DNA from: Gammaproteobacteria bacterium
GTDB taxonomy: Bacteria; Pseudomonadota; Gammaproteobacteria; Pseudomonadales; Azotimanducaceae
DNA: 63,308 nucleotides
Reading direction: 5' to 3'
NCBI GenBank assembly: GCA_030428905.1
Contig: JAUIED010000006.1
Location: 1-63,308 of the forward strand
Below the pieces are notes generated by a model that was given only the letters and a program-made list of their open reading frames with translations, had not been told where the DNA came from and searched no databases. The number at the start of each line of letters is the position of its first letter. Within the stretch, counting starts at the first letter, position 1. This document shows, in pieces, positions 7,544 to 16,685 of this stretch. Both the position numbers and the translations under genes were made by a program.

Positions 7544-9982
7544 TTAGGATTTGTTAGAGGAATATCCTGGCAGGTTGGCCAGCTGCGAGTCCAGAAAGCT
7601 GCCGGTAGAGTTCAGCTGCGAAATCAACGCATCCGCCGCGGCAAACTGTGTTCGCAAACGATCCTCCAGCAGACCCATGCGCCGTTCGAAGTCTGCCGCC
7701 TCCTCATCGATGTCCGTTTTCTGCGATTCCAGCGACGACATCTTGTTTGCCAAGCCGCCGTCGAATGCCAGTAGATCATCGAGGAAGCGGTCGAATCGGC
7801 TCATGACACCGCGAATCACGGACACTTCCCCTCTGGCGCCGACGTCGCCTCCGAGTATCTGAATCTGCAGCCCGCTGGCCGGATCGGCAACCGTACTTGC
7901 CCGCTTCCCGGCTGTACCAGACCCCACGGCGATTCCAAGATCGGCACTGACGTTGGCAGCTGTCGAGATCACATCCACCCGTGAGCTTGCACCTTTGCTG
8001 TCCGAGGTAATCTCGAAAGCCGAGGTAGAGGTGTTGAAAGCCACAGCAACGCTGATTCCCAGGCCACTCAGGTTGGCATCCGCATTGATCTGTGTGGCCA
8101 TCTCCGCAGCAAGCTCCTGAGCGGTGGCGTAGCTACCCGGTGTCAGGGTGATGCTTCCGGATGTCGTCCCGTCGACATTCACGGAGAAAACACCATTGTC
8201 CGCATCAATGGTCAACGGCGGGCTATCGAACGCACTCGTCGCAGCGCCGCGGAAGATACCGGATGAGGCAGCCACCGGACCAAGAGGCAAGGTCAGAAAC
8301 TGACCACTACCGCTGCCCTCAATACCGTTGATCGAGCCGGCAACGTCCACACCCTTGCCCGCTTCGCCGTCGTTCACCGACAAGCCCAGCTCAGCCGTGA
8401 CGTTGGTGTCCACTGCGGTAATGGCTACTTTCGAACGGCTGCCATAGCTCGAAGAATTGATAGTCAGCTGCTCAGTGTCAGTATCGAAGGAGACAGCAAC
8501 GCTTACGCCTGCACTCTGCAACGCGCTTGCCGCGTTTATCTGGTTCTGGATCTCCCGTGCAAGGGCGTCGCCGTCTGCGTAGCTTCCCTGGGTGAGACTG
8601 ATGGCCGCCGAGATGCCATCGACTACTACCGTCAGATCGTCGTTGTCGGCATCGATGGTGACACCTGCCGCGAGTCCAGCCACCGCCTGGCCTGCCTGCA
8701 CGCCGCTCGTGGCAAGCTGATGCACGATCACATCGTAGCTCCCCGCTTCGGTCGCGTTCTGAAAACGGGACACAATGATCTGCTCATCGCTCGCGCGACT
8801 CGAATCACCGATCAACGCCTGAACGCCCTCCGGGTCTGACAGCAGTGCATTGGTGAGCTGGGTGGTGCTCAGCGTGAGCGCGAAGTTGTTGTTCTGATCC
8901 GTCGATACACCAAGGTCGACCATGGCCCGCAGGCTGCCGTTGCCGAGCTCGGCAACACTCGCGGTGAGAATTCTCCTCATCTGCGTGCGCAGCCCACGCA
9001 CCGTAGCATCGCCCATGAGCAGCGCTCCGCTACCTGCATCCTCATCGAAATCCGTCAGCTGATCGAGAAGCGCCTTGACGTCATTGAACGCATCAACGAA
9101 CGTCTGCACGCGTTCTACCACCGCGTCATTGTCCTGATTGATCCCCAGCGTCACAGGCCCATCTGTGACAGACAATGCGTTAAGCGTGACACCGGGGATC
9201 ACCTCGTTGATCGTGTTCTCTTCGCGGCGCACAGATATTCCGTCAACGATCAACACCGCATCCTGTGCTGCGACATTCTGCGTAAGATGCGTTCCCGGTG
9301 TGCTCGCAGAGGCGTTGAAGGCGAGCGCCGATAGTCCGGCCGTTGCCCCTTCGGTGACCGTGATCTCAAGGCTGTTATCCGCCCCAGCCTGACTACTGGT
9401 AAGCACCAGCACATAGCCATCGCCGTCGTTGACAATGGCAGCAGTGACTCCGGCAGCAGCTTCGTTGATCGCATCGCGGACACCGGAGAGGGTCTGACTA
9501 CCTTCGCCGATCTGGATGGAGACTGCCGCCCGTTCGGCATTTTCAGTGAACGTATCGTAATTGCCATCGACATCGAGCGTTGTCGTACCGAAACGAATGT
9601 CGAGGGTGCCGTCACCGACGACAGATTCCAGATCATCGAAGCGGATACTGGCCAGGGTCGCCTTGCGGGCAAGGGATTGCACCTCGACCGTGTGTACGCC
9701 CACCTCCGCGCTGGTGCCCGCCGTGGCGGTCAACGCCGTGTCATCCGAAGAAGTCGTGGTGTTGCTGATCAGGCCGCCAGTCCCCGACAGCGCGCTGGTG
9801 GCGCTGCGCAACTGGTCCACCGTGCTGCGGATGCCAGCGAAGCTGGAGATTCGAGCGTCTACCTCGGCCCGCTGCGCCTCCAGACGGATGTCGGTGGCTT
9901 CGCGTTCCGCTCCGATGATGTCCTCCACCAGATCGGAGGTCAGAAGCCCGGAGCCGATCCCCAGGGATTGAATAGATGCCAT
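7544..9982 (-). CDS. fliD: Flagellar filament cap protein FliD, enlarged
   Basis: HAP2, the filament cap that folds flagellin at the growing tip. The N-terminus (SIQSLGIGSGLLTSDLVEDI) and the C-terminal coiled coil (about 730-800) are typical, and a flagellin-hook IN-type segment lies near 95-270. At 812 residues it is much longer than the usual 450-650. The excess is a duplicated domain of about 105 residues (441-545 and 590-697), each copy running from T-I-D-A-D-N through ...TLTPGSYA / SLTQGSYA... to GTAGK / GEAGK. The ATG is preceded by AGAGGT. Confidence 0.95.
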   Translation of the reverse strand: MASIQSLGIGSGLLTSDLVEDIIGAEREATDIRLEAQRAEVDARISSFAGIRSTVDQLRSATSALSGTGGLISNTTTSSDDTALTATAGTSAEVGVHTVEVQSLARKATLASIRFDDLESVVGDGTLDIRFGTTTLDVDGNYDTFTENAERAAVSIQIGEGSQTLSGVRDAINEAAAGVTAAIVNDGDGYVLVLTSSQAGADNSLEITVTEGATAGLSALAFNASASTPGTHLTQNVAAQDAVLIVDGISVRREENTINEVIPGVTLNALSVTDGPVTLGINQDNDAVVERVQTFVDAFNDVKALLDQLTDFDEDAGSGALLMGDATVRGLRTQMRRILTASVAELGNGSLRAMVDLGVSTDQNNNFALTLSTTQLTNALLSDPEGVQALIGDSSRASDEQIIVSRFQNATEAGSYDVIVHQLATSGVQAGQAVAGLAAGVTIDADNDDLTVVVDGISAAISLTQGSYADGDALAREIQNQINAASALQSAGVSVAVSFDTDTEQLTINSSSYGSRSKVAITAVDTNVTAELGLSVNDGEAGKGVDVAGSINGIEGSGSGQFLTLPLGPVAASSGIFRGAATSAFDSPPLTIDADNGVFSVNVDGTTSGSITLTPGSYATAQELAAEMATQINADANLSGLGISVAVAFNTSTSAFEITSDSKGASSRVDVISTAANVSADLGIAVGSGTAGKRASTVADPASGLQIQILGGDVGARGEVSVIRGVMSRFDRFLDDLLAFDGGLANKMSSLESQKTDIDEEAADFERRMGLLEDRLRTQFAAADALISQLNSTGSFLDSQLANLPGYSSNKS

Positions 9983-10041
9983 CAGCTACCTCTAGCAAGA
10001 AGAGAGGGAAAGGCCCACGCACACGGCACGGGCGCTTTCAC

Positions 10042-10512
10042 TTAAACCCTCGTATTCACCAGACCGAGCCGATGGGCGCTGGACGCGCCGAACTGGTCGG
10101 ACCGCAGGTCCGGAGAATGTTGCAACTCTACTTCCTGGTTGAGCTGCAAGTTTCGCGCCAGACGTAGCGCGACTTCACTTGGGATCTGTCGGATCACTTC
10201 CTGTGTGTTCCGGTCGACCACGTGAACGATGGGACGTCCAAGCTCCTCATCCACGGAGAACTCGATATCGCGCTGAAAGGACTGTGCGTAGTCGTTCAAC
10301 GACTGCGCCGCCCGCTCAACCCGCTCCCGCGCTTCGCTGCCTGCTGCAAGCTTCTGGCGCAGTTCTCGAGCCACCTCGATGCGTTGCTCTGTCGGCAAGT
10401 TCTTGCCGTCAACCTGTCCCCTGGTTGCCGTATGTGAGGCAGCCGCCGCATCCTTGCGGCTCGAATTCGTGGTTACTGCACGAACCGATTCTGTATTGCT
10501 GACTTCGTTCAT
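10042..10512 (-). CDS. flaG: Flagellar protein FlaG
   Basis: 156-residue FlaG-family protein, associated with filament length control in polar flagellates. The conserved C-terminal half is present (FSVDEELGRPIVHVVDR, then TQEVIRQIPSEVALRLARNL). The N-terminal half is Ser/Ala/Arg-rich and poorly conserved. It lies between fliC and fliD as in Pseudomonas and Vibrio. Confidence 0.92.
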   Translation of the reverse strand: MNEVSNTESVRAVTTNSSRKDAAAASHTATRGQVDGKNLPTEQRIEVARELRQKLAAGSEARERVERAAQSLNDYAQSFQRDIEFSVDEELGRPIVHVVDRNTQEVIRQIPSEVALRLARNLQLNQEVELQHSPDLRSDQFGASSAHRLGLVNTRV

Positions 10513-10534
10513 AACGGCCTCTTGCGTTTAGTGC

Positions 10535-10570
10535 CGAAGGGCCAGCCCAGCACGCTGTTCTGACCCTTCG
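10535..10570 (-). terminator. Hairpin between fliC and flaG
   Basis: An 11-bp stem (one G-U pair) with arms CGAAGGGTCAG and CTGGCCCTTCG around a 14-nt loop, about 25 nt after the flagellin stop. There is no T-tract after it, so it may be a 3' stabilising or partial-termination structure that keeps fliC mRNA more abundant than flaG-fliD rather than a full terminator. Confidence 0.45.
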
Positions 10571-10595
10571 ACTATCTCACCGCGCTATCTCTGCC

Positions 10596-12686
10596 TTACT
10601 GGAGCAGTGACAGCACGAGCTGCGGCTGGGCGTTCGCCTGAGACAGGATCGACACACCAGCCTGCTGCAGCACCTGCGTTCTCGACAGCTCCGCCGTTTC
10701 ACGGGCAAAGTCTGCATCGAGGATCCGCGAGCGGGCTGCGGAGACGTTCTCAACGTTGATCGCGAGGCTCGCTACCGTAGAGTCGAGGCGGTTCTGGATG
10801 GCACCCAGGTTTGCTCGTTCACGGTTCACCGCATCCAGCGCATTGTCGACTGCACTCAGCGCCTTCTCAGCACCCTCAACCGACGTCAGGTCGATCTGGG
10901 TGATGAACTGGCCGCTGGTGCTGCCACCGAACGTGCCCTGTTCGAAGCCCACATCAGTGACACCTGCGTCGCCGTTGGTGGAGCCTGCACTGACCTCGAA
11001 TTGCGATGCGCTCTCGAGAGTCACAGTCGAGGTCTTCACTTCAACCGTGCCTGTTGTCAGGTACACACCAGCAGTAGCGGAGGCATCGAGGCCGATGGCA
11101 TCACCAAAAGCTTCCGTGGCAACCCCGGCGCTGATGTTGCGTCCGTCTGTAGCCGTCAGGGTGATGGTCGTGCCATTGTCACTGGCAGTCACACCGGTTT
11201 GACCGGAGATGTCGTTGATGGCGTTGATAGCAGCCGTACGGTTGCTTTCGTCATCTGTTGTAGTAGCAAATGCCGCAGTCGACACACCGTTGATCACAAC
11301 CGCTGCAGCTGTATTGGCCGTAGAGGTCTGTGCGGAACCACCAACCAGTTCGGTCGCGTTGACCTTGGCGGTCACACCGGACTGATCACTCACCGCGTTG
11401 ATTGCAGCTGCCAACGCGATGCCGGAACCCGCGTTGTCGGAGTTAGAAGCAGTGTCGGAAGAAGCCTGCGCGGCACCAACCGTTACGCCGTTGATCACCA
11501 GATCACCAGCGACCAGCGAGTCGATGGAACCCGTGTCGCCCGATTGCGCCGTGGAAGTTACCGCCGAGGTAGTACCACCAAAGGAACCAACCTGGAGACC
11601 GGCGTTGCTGATGTCGCCATTACCGGAGCCGTCACCGCCGCTCAGGACGATGTCGCTGCCATCTTCCGAGACCAGCGTGTAGCCGCCTTCGTAGGTACCC
11701 GCTGCGGCAATACCTGTGGCTGCCGTGGTCACCGTATCCAGCGCCACTTCGATGTTTCGGCCGTCTTCTGCGACCAGCAGAACGCCGCCAGCATCCGAGC
11801 CCGAGTCGACGGCGGTAACGCCGGTCTGATCGCTTCGAGCGTTGATGGCGGTGATAACCGCGGCGCGGCTCGTGTCTTCTGCTGCCGTGGTGTTTACAGC
11901 GATGGCCACATCGTTGATGGTGATCGTGCCTGCCAGGGCCGCAGCGGTCATGGCGCTACCGGCAGCCACATTGGCGTTGACCTGCGCGCTTACACCGGTT
12001 TCCGCCGTGTGACGGTTGATTGCCGCCACTTTAGAGATGGCGCTGGCGGCCGCGTTATTTGTGGAGGCATTGTCATCCGCCGCCGCAGACGGGGAGATGG
12101 CGATGCCGTTGATGGCCAGGTCGCCATTGGCTATGGCGCTGGCGTCACCGATGGCGCTGACACCCGAGCCCACACCACCGCCAAGCTTGTCGACCGTGAC
12201 CTCGTTGATGGATAGCTCCACTACTTCGCCCACCTGCGTGCCGATCTGCACCGACGTGGACAGTGAACCGTCCAAAAGGTTTTTACCGTTGAAGTTGGTC
12301 TGCTCGCTCACGCGGCGCAGTTCATTGATGAGCTGCTGTGCTTCTGCATCGAGTGCCTGTCGGTCGGACAGGGAGTTCGTCGCGTTGGCCGACTGCAGGG
12401 CCAGCTCACGCAATCGCTGCAGGCTCTCCGTCATGGAGCCGAGAGCACCTTCAGCGGTCTGGGCCAGCGAGATACCGTCATTGGCATTTCGGATGGCGAC
12501 ACCGAGGCCGCGAACCTGTGCTGTGAAGCGGGTAGCGATGGCAAGGCCAGCGGCGTCGTCGCGCGCGCTGTTGATCCGGAGACCCGAGGACAGGCGGTTC
12601 AGCGCCTTCAGGCCTTGCGCCTGCGTCGTATCGAGGTTCCGTTGTGCCGTCAACGACCCGATGTTGGTGTTGATGATCTGAGGCAT
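10596..12686 (-). CDS. fliC: Flagellin FliC, enlarged by internal duplication
   Basis: Filament subunit. Both D0/D1 ends are classic: INTNIGSLTAQRNLD, LNRLSSGLRINSARDDAAG at the N-terminus, and IQNRLDSTVASLAINVENVSAARSRI and VLQQAGVSILSQANAQPQ at the C-terminus. The 696 residues exceed the common 400-550. The central surface region (about 188-594) is two tandem copies of a module of about 206 residues, the first beginning GDLAINGIAI (188) and the second GDLVINGVTV (394). Each holds flagellin-IN-like AAINA...QTGVTA and DGRNI motifs and ends with (S/T)FGG(T/S)TS. It is read from a sigma28 promoter. No second flagellin gene is in the window. Confidence 0.97.
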   Translation of the reverse strand: MPQIINTNIGSLTAQRNLDTTQAQGLKALNRLSSGLRINSARDDAAGLAIATRFTAQVRGLGVAIRNANDGISLAQTAEGALGSMTESLQRLRELALQSANATNSLSDRQALDAEAQQLINELRRVSEQTNFNGKNLLDGSLSTSVQIGTQVGEVVELSINEVTVDKLGGGVGSGVSAIGDASAIANGDLAINGIAISPSAAADDNASTNNAAASAISKVAAINRHTAETGVSAQVNANVAAGSAMTAAALAGTITINDVAIAVNTTAAEDTSRAAVITAINARSDQTGVTAVDSGSDAGGVLLVAEDGRNIEVALDTVTTAATGIAAAGTYEGGYTLVSEDGSDIVLSGGDGSGNGDISNAGLQVGSFGGTTSAVTSTAQSGDTGSIDSLVAGDLVINGVTVGAAQASSDTASNSDNAGSGIALAAAINAVSDQSGVTAKVNATELVGGSAQTSTANTAAAVVINGVSTAAFATTTDDESNRTAAINAINDISGQTGVTASDNGTTITLTATDGRNISAGVATEAFGDAIGLDASATAGVYLTTGTVEVKTSTVTLESASQFEVSAGSTNGDAGVTDVGFEQGTFGGSTSGQFITQIDLTSVEGAEKALSAVDNALDAVNRERANLGAIQNRLDSTVASLAINVENVSAARSRILDADFARETAELSRTQVLQQAGVSILSQANAQPQLVLSLLQ

Positions 12687-12734
12687 GTATATCTACTCCG
12701 TTTATGGTCCTTCGGGCCTTGTTGCCCTCGCGTC

Positions 12735-12748
12735 CCCCACATGCGGGG
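12735..12748 (-). repeat. Small hairpin in the flagellin leader
   Basis: CCCC-GCATGT-GGGG inverted repeat in the predicted untranslated leader of fliC. It is flanked by GGA triplets on both sides (AGGA just before, GGGGGA at its end); see the related finding on possible CsrA/RsmA binding. Confidence 0.4.
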
Positions 12749-12761
12749 TCCTCAAAGAGCT

Positions 12762-12788
12762 TTAACGACGAAACGGAGAGGAACTTTA
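12762..12788 (-). promoter_or_regulatory. Sigma28 (FliA) promoter of fliC
   Basis: TAAA (12788-12785), 15-nt spacer, GTCGTTAA (12769-12762), compared with the FliA consensus TAAA-N15-GCCGATAA. The -10 matches at 6 of 8 positions. It sits about 76 nt before the flagellin ATG, the expected place for a late flagellar promoter. Confidence 0.85.
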
Positions 12789-12816
12789 GCGAACGGGGTC
12801 ACATTTTTGCGGTGAA

Positions 12817-14043
12817 TCAGAGGTTGTTGAACAGCGACAGCCGGCTGATCCTGACAAATGACTGTTGCGCGGCCTCCAGCACGAAAGACTGGAAGCTCAA
12901 GCGGCTGACAGCCTCGGCGTAATCCAGATCCCTGACTGTGGAGATCAGTGCTTCGGTGGCAAGATTCTGCTCGGCGTGAAAGTCTTTTGTTGCCGTCACC
13001 GTGTTCATGCGGGCACCGATCTCGGACCGGGCCTGCAGAATACCGTTCTGCGCGCTGTTCAGGTCAGCAATGGTACGGTCGATCATCGCCTGGAACGCTT
13101 CTGGTGTACTGGTCTGATCGACACGCTTCAGATCGGCCGCCACATTCCCCACCGTTTCCAGAATGCTGACCGATTGAGTAGTACGCACCAGAAAGCGATC
13201 ACCGGATTGCGGGCGTCCATCAATGGAAAGCTGCATGCCTTCAATCTCGAACGGCACACCCGGTGTAAATGGGGTGTTTTCCTGACCAACCGGGTGATTG
13301 TCGCTCAGACGGCGTACGGTGTAGTTCGCCTCTCCGCCGACACCCAGCGGTTGAAACTCGATGACGAGATCTTCGGGAGCGAACTGTGCAAGCGCTTCAG
13401 AGTCGACGACGCGTAAGGCGTGGATTGCAACGTCTGTAGCTTCGTTGTGCGGGTGCGCGCCTACCTGGAACGTGGGCTCTGAGGCCGGGATGTTCATGAA
13501 CAATGACTTACCGGAGTCGCTGAAGGGAACGAACAATCCGGTATCGACCTGCAACTTTCTTTGTGCCTCGTCACCTTCATAGCGCACGTCCCGCCCGTCT
13601 ACGACGAACGGCCGGGTATCTCCTTTGCCTCCGGCGAAAAGAAACTTGCCATCGGCGCCGCGTGCGTTCATCAATTCCGTGAGCTCGTCACGCCGAGCGT
13701 CGATCTCTGCTGCGATGAACTGTCGGTCTGATGTGGTCAGTGCGCCGCTGCCCGATTGGATTACGAGCTCCTGCACGCGCTGTACTACCTCGATCACCTG
13801 AGAAAGGATGTTCTCTTCTTCAGCCAGCTGGTTCTCGATCACGTCCGCGTTGGCCATGAACGTCTCGCGCGCCGCAAGCTCTCGCCGTAACGTGACTATC
13901 TTAGCCGCCCCAACCGGATCGTCACTGGCACGCACGATACGGCGACCACTGGCAATCTGCTCCTGGGTACGTGCGACTTCCTGGGCGATGCGTTGCATGT
14001 CCTGGGCGCCGCGTTGATTGATCTGATGGCTGGACAGGCGCAT
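12817..14043 (-). CDS. flgL: Flagellar hook-filament junction protein FlgL
   Basis: HAP3, the adaptor between FlgK and the filament. The 408-residue product has the flagellin-like N-terminus (MRLSSHQINQRGAQDMQRIA, ASGRRIVRASDDPVGAA) and a flagellin-like C-terminal helix (VSRLSFQSFVLEAAQQSFVRI). It lies 2 nt after flgK and is the last gene of the flg operon; fliC follows after about 130 nt with its own promoter. Confidence 0.95.
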   Translation of the reverse strand: MRLSSHQINQRGAQDMQRIAQEVARTQEQIASGRRIVRASDDPVGAAKIVTLRRELAARETFMANADVIENQLAEEENILSQVIEVVQRVQELVIQSGSGALTTSDRQFIAAEIDARRDELTELMNARGADGKFLFAGGKGDTRPFVVDGRDVRYEGDEAQRKLQVDTGLFVPFSDSGKSLFMNIPASEPTFQVGAHPHNEATDVAIHALRVVDSEALAQFAPEDLVIEFQPLGVGGEANYTVRRLSDNHPVGQENTPFTPGVPFEIEGMQLSIDGRPQSGDRFLVRTTQSVSILETVGNVAADLKRVDQTSTPEAFQAMIDRTIADLNSAQNGILQARSEIGARMNTVTATKDFHAEQNLATEALISTVRDLDYAEAVSRLSFQSFVLEAAQQSFVRISRLSLFNNL

Positions 14044-14045
14044 GT

Positions 14046-16685
14046 TTACCTCACCGCGTTGAACAGAACGTCAAAGATGTCTCTTGCCACACTGATCACC
14101 TGAGCAGAGGCATTGTAGGCTTGCTCAAGCCGAATCAGGTTGCCTGCCTCCTCGTCGAGGTTGACCCCGGAGATCGATTCCTTGGTTGCCAATGACTGGT
14201 CAAGCAGCACCTGTGCGGCCTCACGTTGCACATTGGCCTCATTCTGCCGGGAGCCGATATCCAGCACGATGGACGCGTAAGCGCTGTTGTAGGTTACCGC
14301 CGGCTCTCCAATCAGCTCGGCACTCGACAGCTGCGCCAGCTTCAGGCCGTTGCGGTTGTCGGATACGGCATCATCGTTGTAGGTCACGGAGAAGCCGTCG
14401 CCTGCAGCGGGCACACCCCGCATCTGCAGGCCGAATCCGAAATCGACAGCATGATGCTGCGGGCTGGATGTGAACACGCCCGGCGCGTCCGCCACCATGG
14501 TTACACCCCGCTGCATCTCAACAACCAGAGATCCGCCGACCGTCACTGACCGATAGGCGCCGGTTACGCCGTTCAAGCGGAGTGTGTCGCCGCTGGGGTT
14601 GACCACGGTGATGCCATCGCTGGCATCGCCTGCAACAGCAACCGTAACATCGTGACCGTACAGAGCGGTCAGGTTCACCTGCGTGCCATCGCTTTTCGCG
14701 GAGATGCCGAGATTGCTCAGCGTAGCGTTGTCATTAATCGCTTCGGCAAGTTCGTCCAGGTTGGTGAACCCCGTCAGCAACTGGCCATTGATGGCGATCT
14801 CGAGCGGAGTGCCCAGGCCGTTGTCATCGAGTTGCACCAGCGAAAGCTCGGTAACCGCCCTCGCCTCTACGCCCGACTGCGCGCCGAGTAGCTCAGCAAT
14901 CTGCCGAGCGCTGCTACCAGCCGGGTAACCTAGAATCTCCTGATCAACGACGCCAATGCCGTCTGGATCCGTGTAGGTGAGCGTAACGGTCCCCTGCGGG
15001 TAGCCATTGCCCACGCTGAGAAGATCATTCGTAATCGTCGCTGAATTCGGCAGCGCGCCAAGAGCAGTACCGAACGCAGCAACCGCAGTGGTGCCTGCTC
15101 CCGGCAACATGTCATTGAGCACGCCAGGGGTATAGCTCAGACCACGCATCGGTGGGTCGAGATGTTGCAGAACCAGCGGATCCGTCGCATCCATGATGTC
15201 GTAGGTCGTCGACGATGTGAAGACGATCTGTAGCGGTGGAACCAGGCCGCCTGTTGGGTCGAAGAACGGGTGAGACCTGTCTCGGATCTCCGAAACGTCG
15301 AGAACACCGTCACCCAGATTGTCTTCGACAGAGGTCAAACGCACGGGTGAGGCGAGAGCAATTTTGCCCGGATCTTCGAGCGTCACAGCAAAGTCCTGAG
15401 CGATGTTGCGCGACGGCGTGATCAGGTATCGATCGCCGGGGTGAAAGTTGCCTGCGGCCAGTGTCACGGTCACGCCGTCGAACTCGACACTCTGACTTTC
15501 CACTTCCCGCAGCACACCCTGAGTAATGAGCGCATTGTCAGAGGTGCGACGGATGACGTACGCGCCCGGCTCCGACTCCGAAAGCTCCAGCGAGTAGTCT
15601 GAACCCGTCATCCGAAGCGGGTGGTCAATAGTCACCCGTATATCGACGAAGTTTCCCGGAACATTTCCAATGTCCGCAACAACGCGTTGTTGCGCAAAGA
15701 CCTCGTCATTGATGTCCGTAAACAGGGCTGCACCAAACGCCCCAGAAATATCTACACCATCTGCCTGGGTCTCGTTTACCGTGTGCGACACCGCAGCTGC
15801 AAGTGCTCCCACCTGGTTCAATACGCCCGTCAGAACGCGGTCGCGAAAATCGATGAGCCCGCCCACCTCACCACCGGACAGTGCGTTAGTGACGCGATCC
15901 GCATGTGTGCTGATATCCGTTCGCAGCGTCACCTGGCCAGCCTCATCGAGGCTGAGCTCGCTTGCACGGGAGGCGAGTACTACCGGCTGTCCTTTGCCGA
16001 TGAAGACGTTCACCTGGCCGTTGCTGTCCTCAACCGCCGTCACCGTAAAGTATTGGCTCAGCTCCTGCAGGAGCATGTCGCGCTGGTCGAGCAACGGGTT
16101 CACCGCTCCGCGATTTTCCTCACCGTTGATCGAGCTGATCCGCCGATTCAGATCGCTGATGCCAACTGCCAGTTCGTTTACCCGCTCGAGGTTTGCCTCG
16201 AGCAGGCTGCGAACCGTTGCAAACTGCTGATCCAGGCGGGCGTGCACGCTGTTGAACCGGTCTGCTAATGCGTTTGCTTCGTTCAGCACCACCTGCCGGT
16301 CCGGCAGCGACGCCGGGGAGGCATTCGCGACGTGCACTGCATCGAAGAATCTTCCGATCGCCTGATCGATGCCCGCCACCTCACCGAAAAAGACGCTTTC
16401 AATCTGCTTGAGCTGTTCGGTCATGGCGTTCATCTGCGAGTACAACGCCTGATCCGTGCGTACCTGACGAATGGCGAACTCATCGGCCATCCGCACCACC
16501 CGCTCGGAGCGGGCGCCTGCACCGTCGAACTGCTGGCTGTTTACCGAGCCAACCTGTGTAACGATTTCTACCCGCTGACGGGAGTAGCCCGGCGTATTGG
16601 CATTGGTGATGTTCTGGCCCGTGACCGCCAGCGCTTCCTGATGTGCGCGCAGCCCGCTGACGCCGATGTTCAGCAGGTTAGACAT
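14046..16685 (-). CDS. flgK: Flagellar hook-filament junction protein FlgK, enlarged
   Basis: HAP1. The N-terminus (LLNIGVSGLRAHQEALAVTG, QNITNANTPGYSRQRVEI) and C-terminus (SISGVNLDEEAGNLIRLEQA) are diagnostic. The 879 residues exceed the usual 550-680. Part of the excess is a segment around residues 559-740 that resembles a segment in FlgE of the same operon: both start NGYP, share GSSA...IA, a central ING/LNG, NL.ELA..IN, a GD.(S/T)D.I.V..P.G stretch and VGGS. The ATG shares one base with the flgJ stop; a GTG one codon upstream is possible. Confidence 0.96.
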   Translation of the reverse strand: MSNLLNIGVSGLRAHQEALAVTGQNITNANTPGYSRQRVEIVTQVGSVNSQQFDGAGARSERVVRMADEFAIRQVRTDQALYSQMNAMTEQLKQIESVFFGEVAGIDQAIGRFFDAVHVANASPASLPDRQVVLNEANALADRFNSVHARLDQQFATVRSLLEANLERVNELAVGISDLNRRISSINGEENRGAVNPLLDQRDMLLQELSQYFTVTAVEDSNGQVNVFIGKGQPVVLASRASELSLDEAGQVTLRTDISTHADRVTNALSGGEVGGLIDFRDRVLTGVLNQVGALAAAVSHTVNETQADGVDISGAFGAALFTDINDEVFAQQRVVADIGNVPGNFVDIRVTIDHPLRMTGSDYSLELSESEPGAYVIRRTSDNALITQGVLREVESQSVEFDGVTVTLAAGNFHPGDRYLITPSRNIAQDFAVTLEDPGKIALASPVRLTSVEDNLGDGVLDVSEIRDRSHPFFDPTGGLVPPLQIVFTSSTTYDIMDATDPLVLQHLDPPMRGLSYTPGVLNDMLPGAGTTAVAAFGTALGALPNSATITNDLLSVGNGYPQGTVTLTYTDPDGIGVVDQEILGYPAGSSARQIAELLGAQSGVEARAVTELSLVQLDDNGLGTPLEIAINGQLLTGFTNLDELAEAINDNATLSNLGISAKSDGTQVNLTALYGHDVTVAVAGDASDGITVVNPSGDTLRLNGVTGAYRSVTVGGSLVVEMQRGVTMVADAPGVFTSSPQHHAVDFGFGLQMRGVPAAGDGFSVTYNDDAVSDNRNGLKLAQLSSAELIGEPAVTYNSAYASIVLDIGSRQNEANVQREAAQVLLDQSLATKESISGVNLDEEAGNLIRLEQAYNASAQVISVARDIFDVLFNAVR

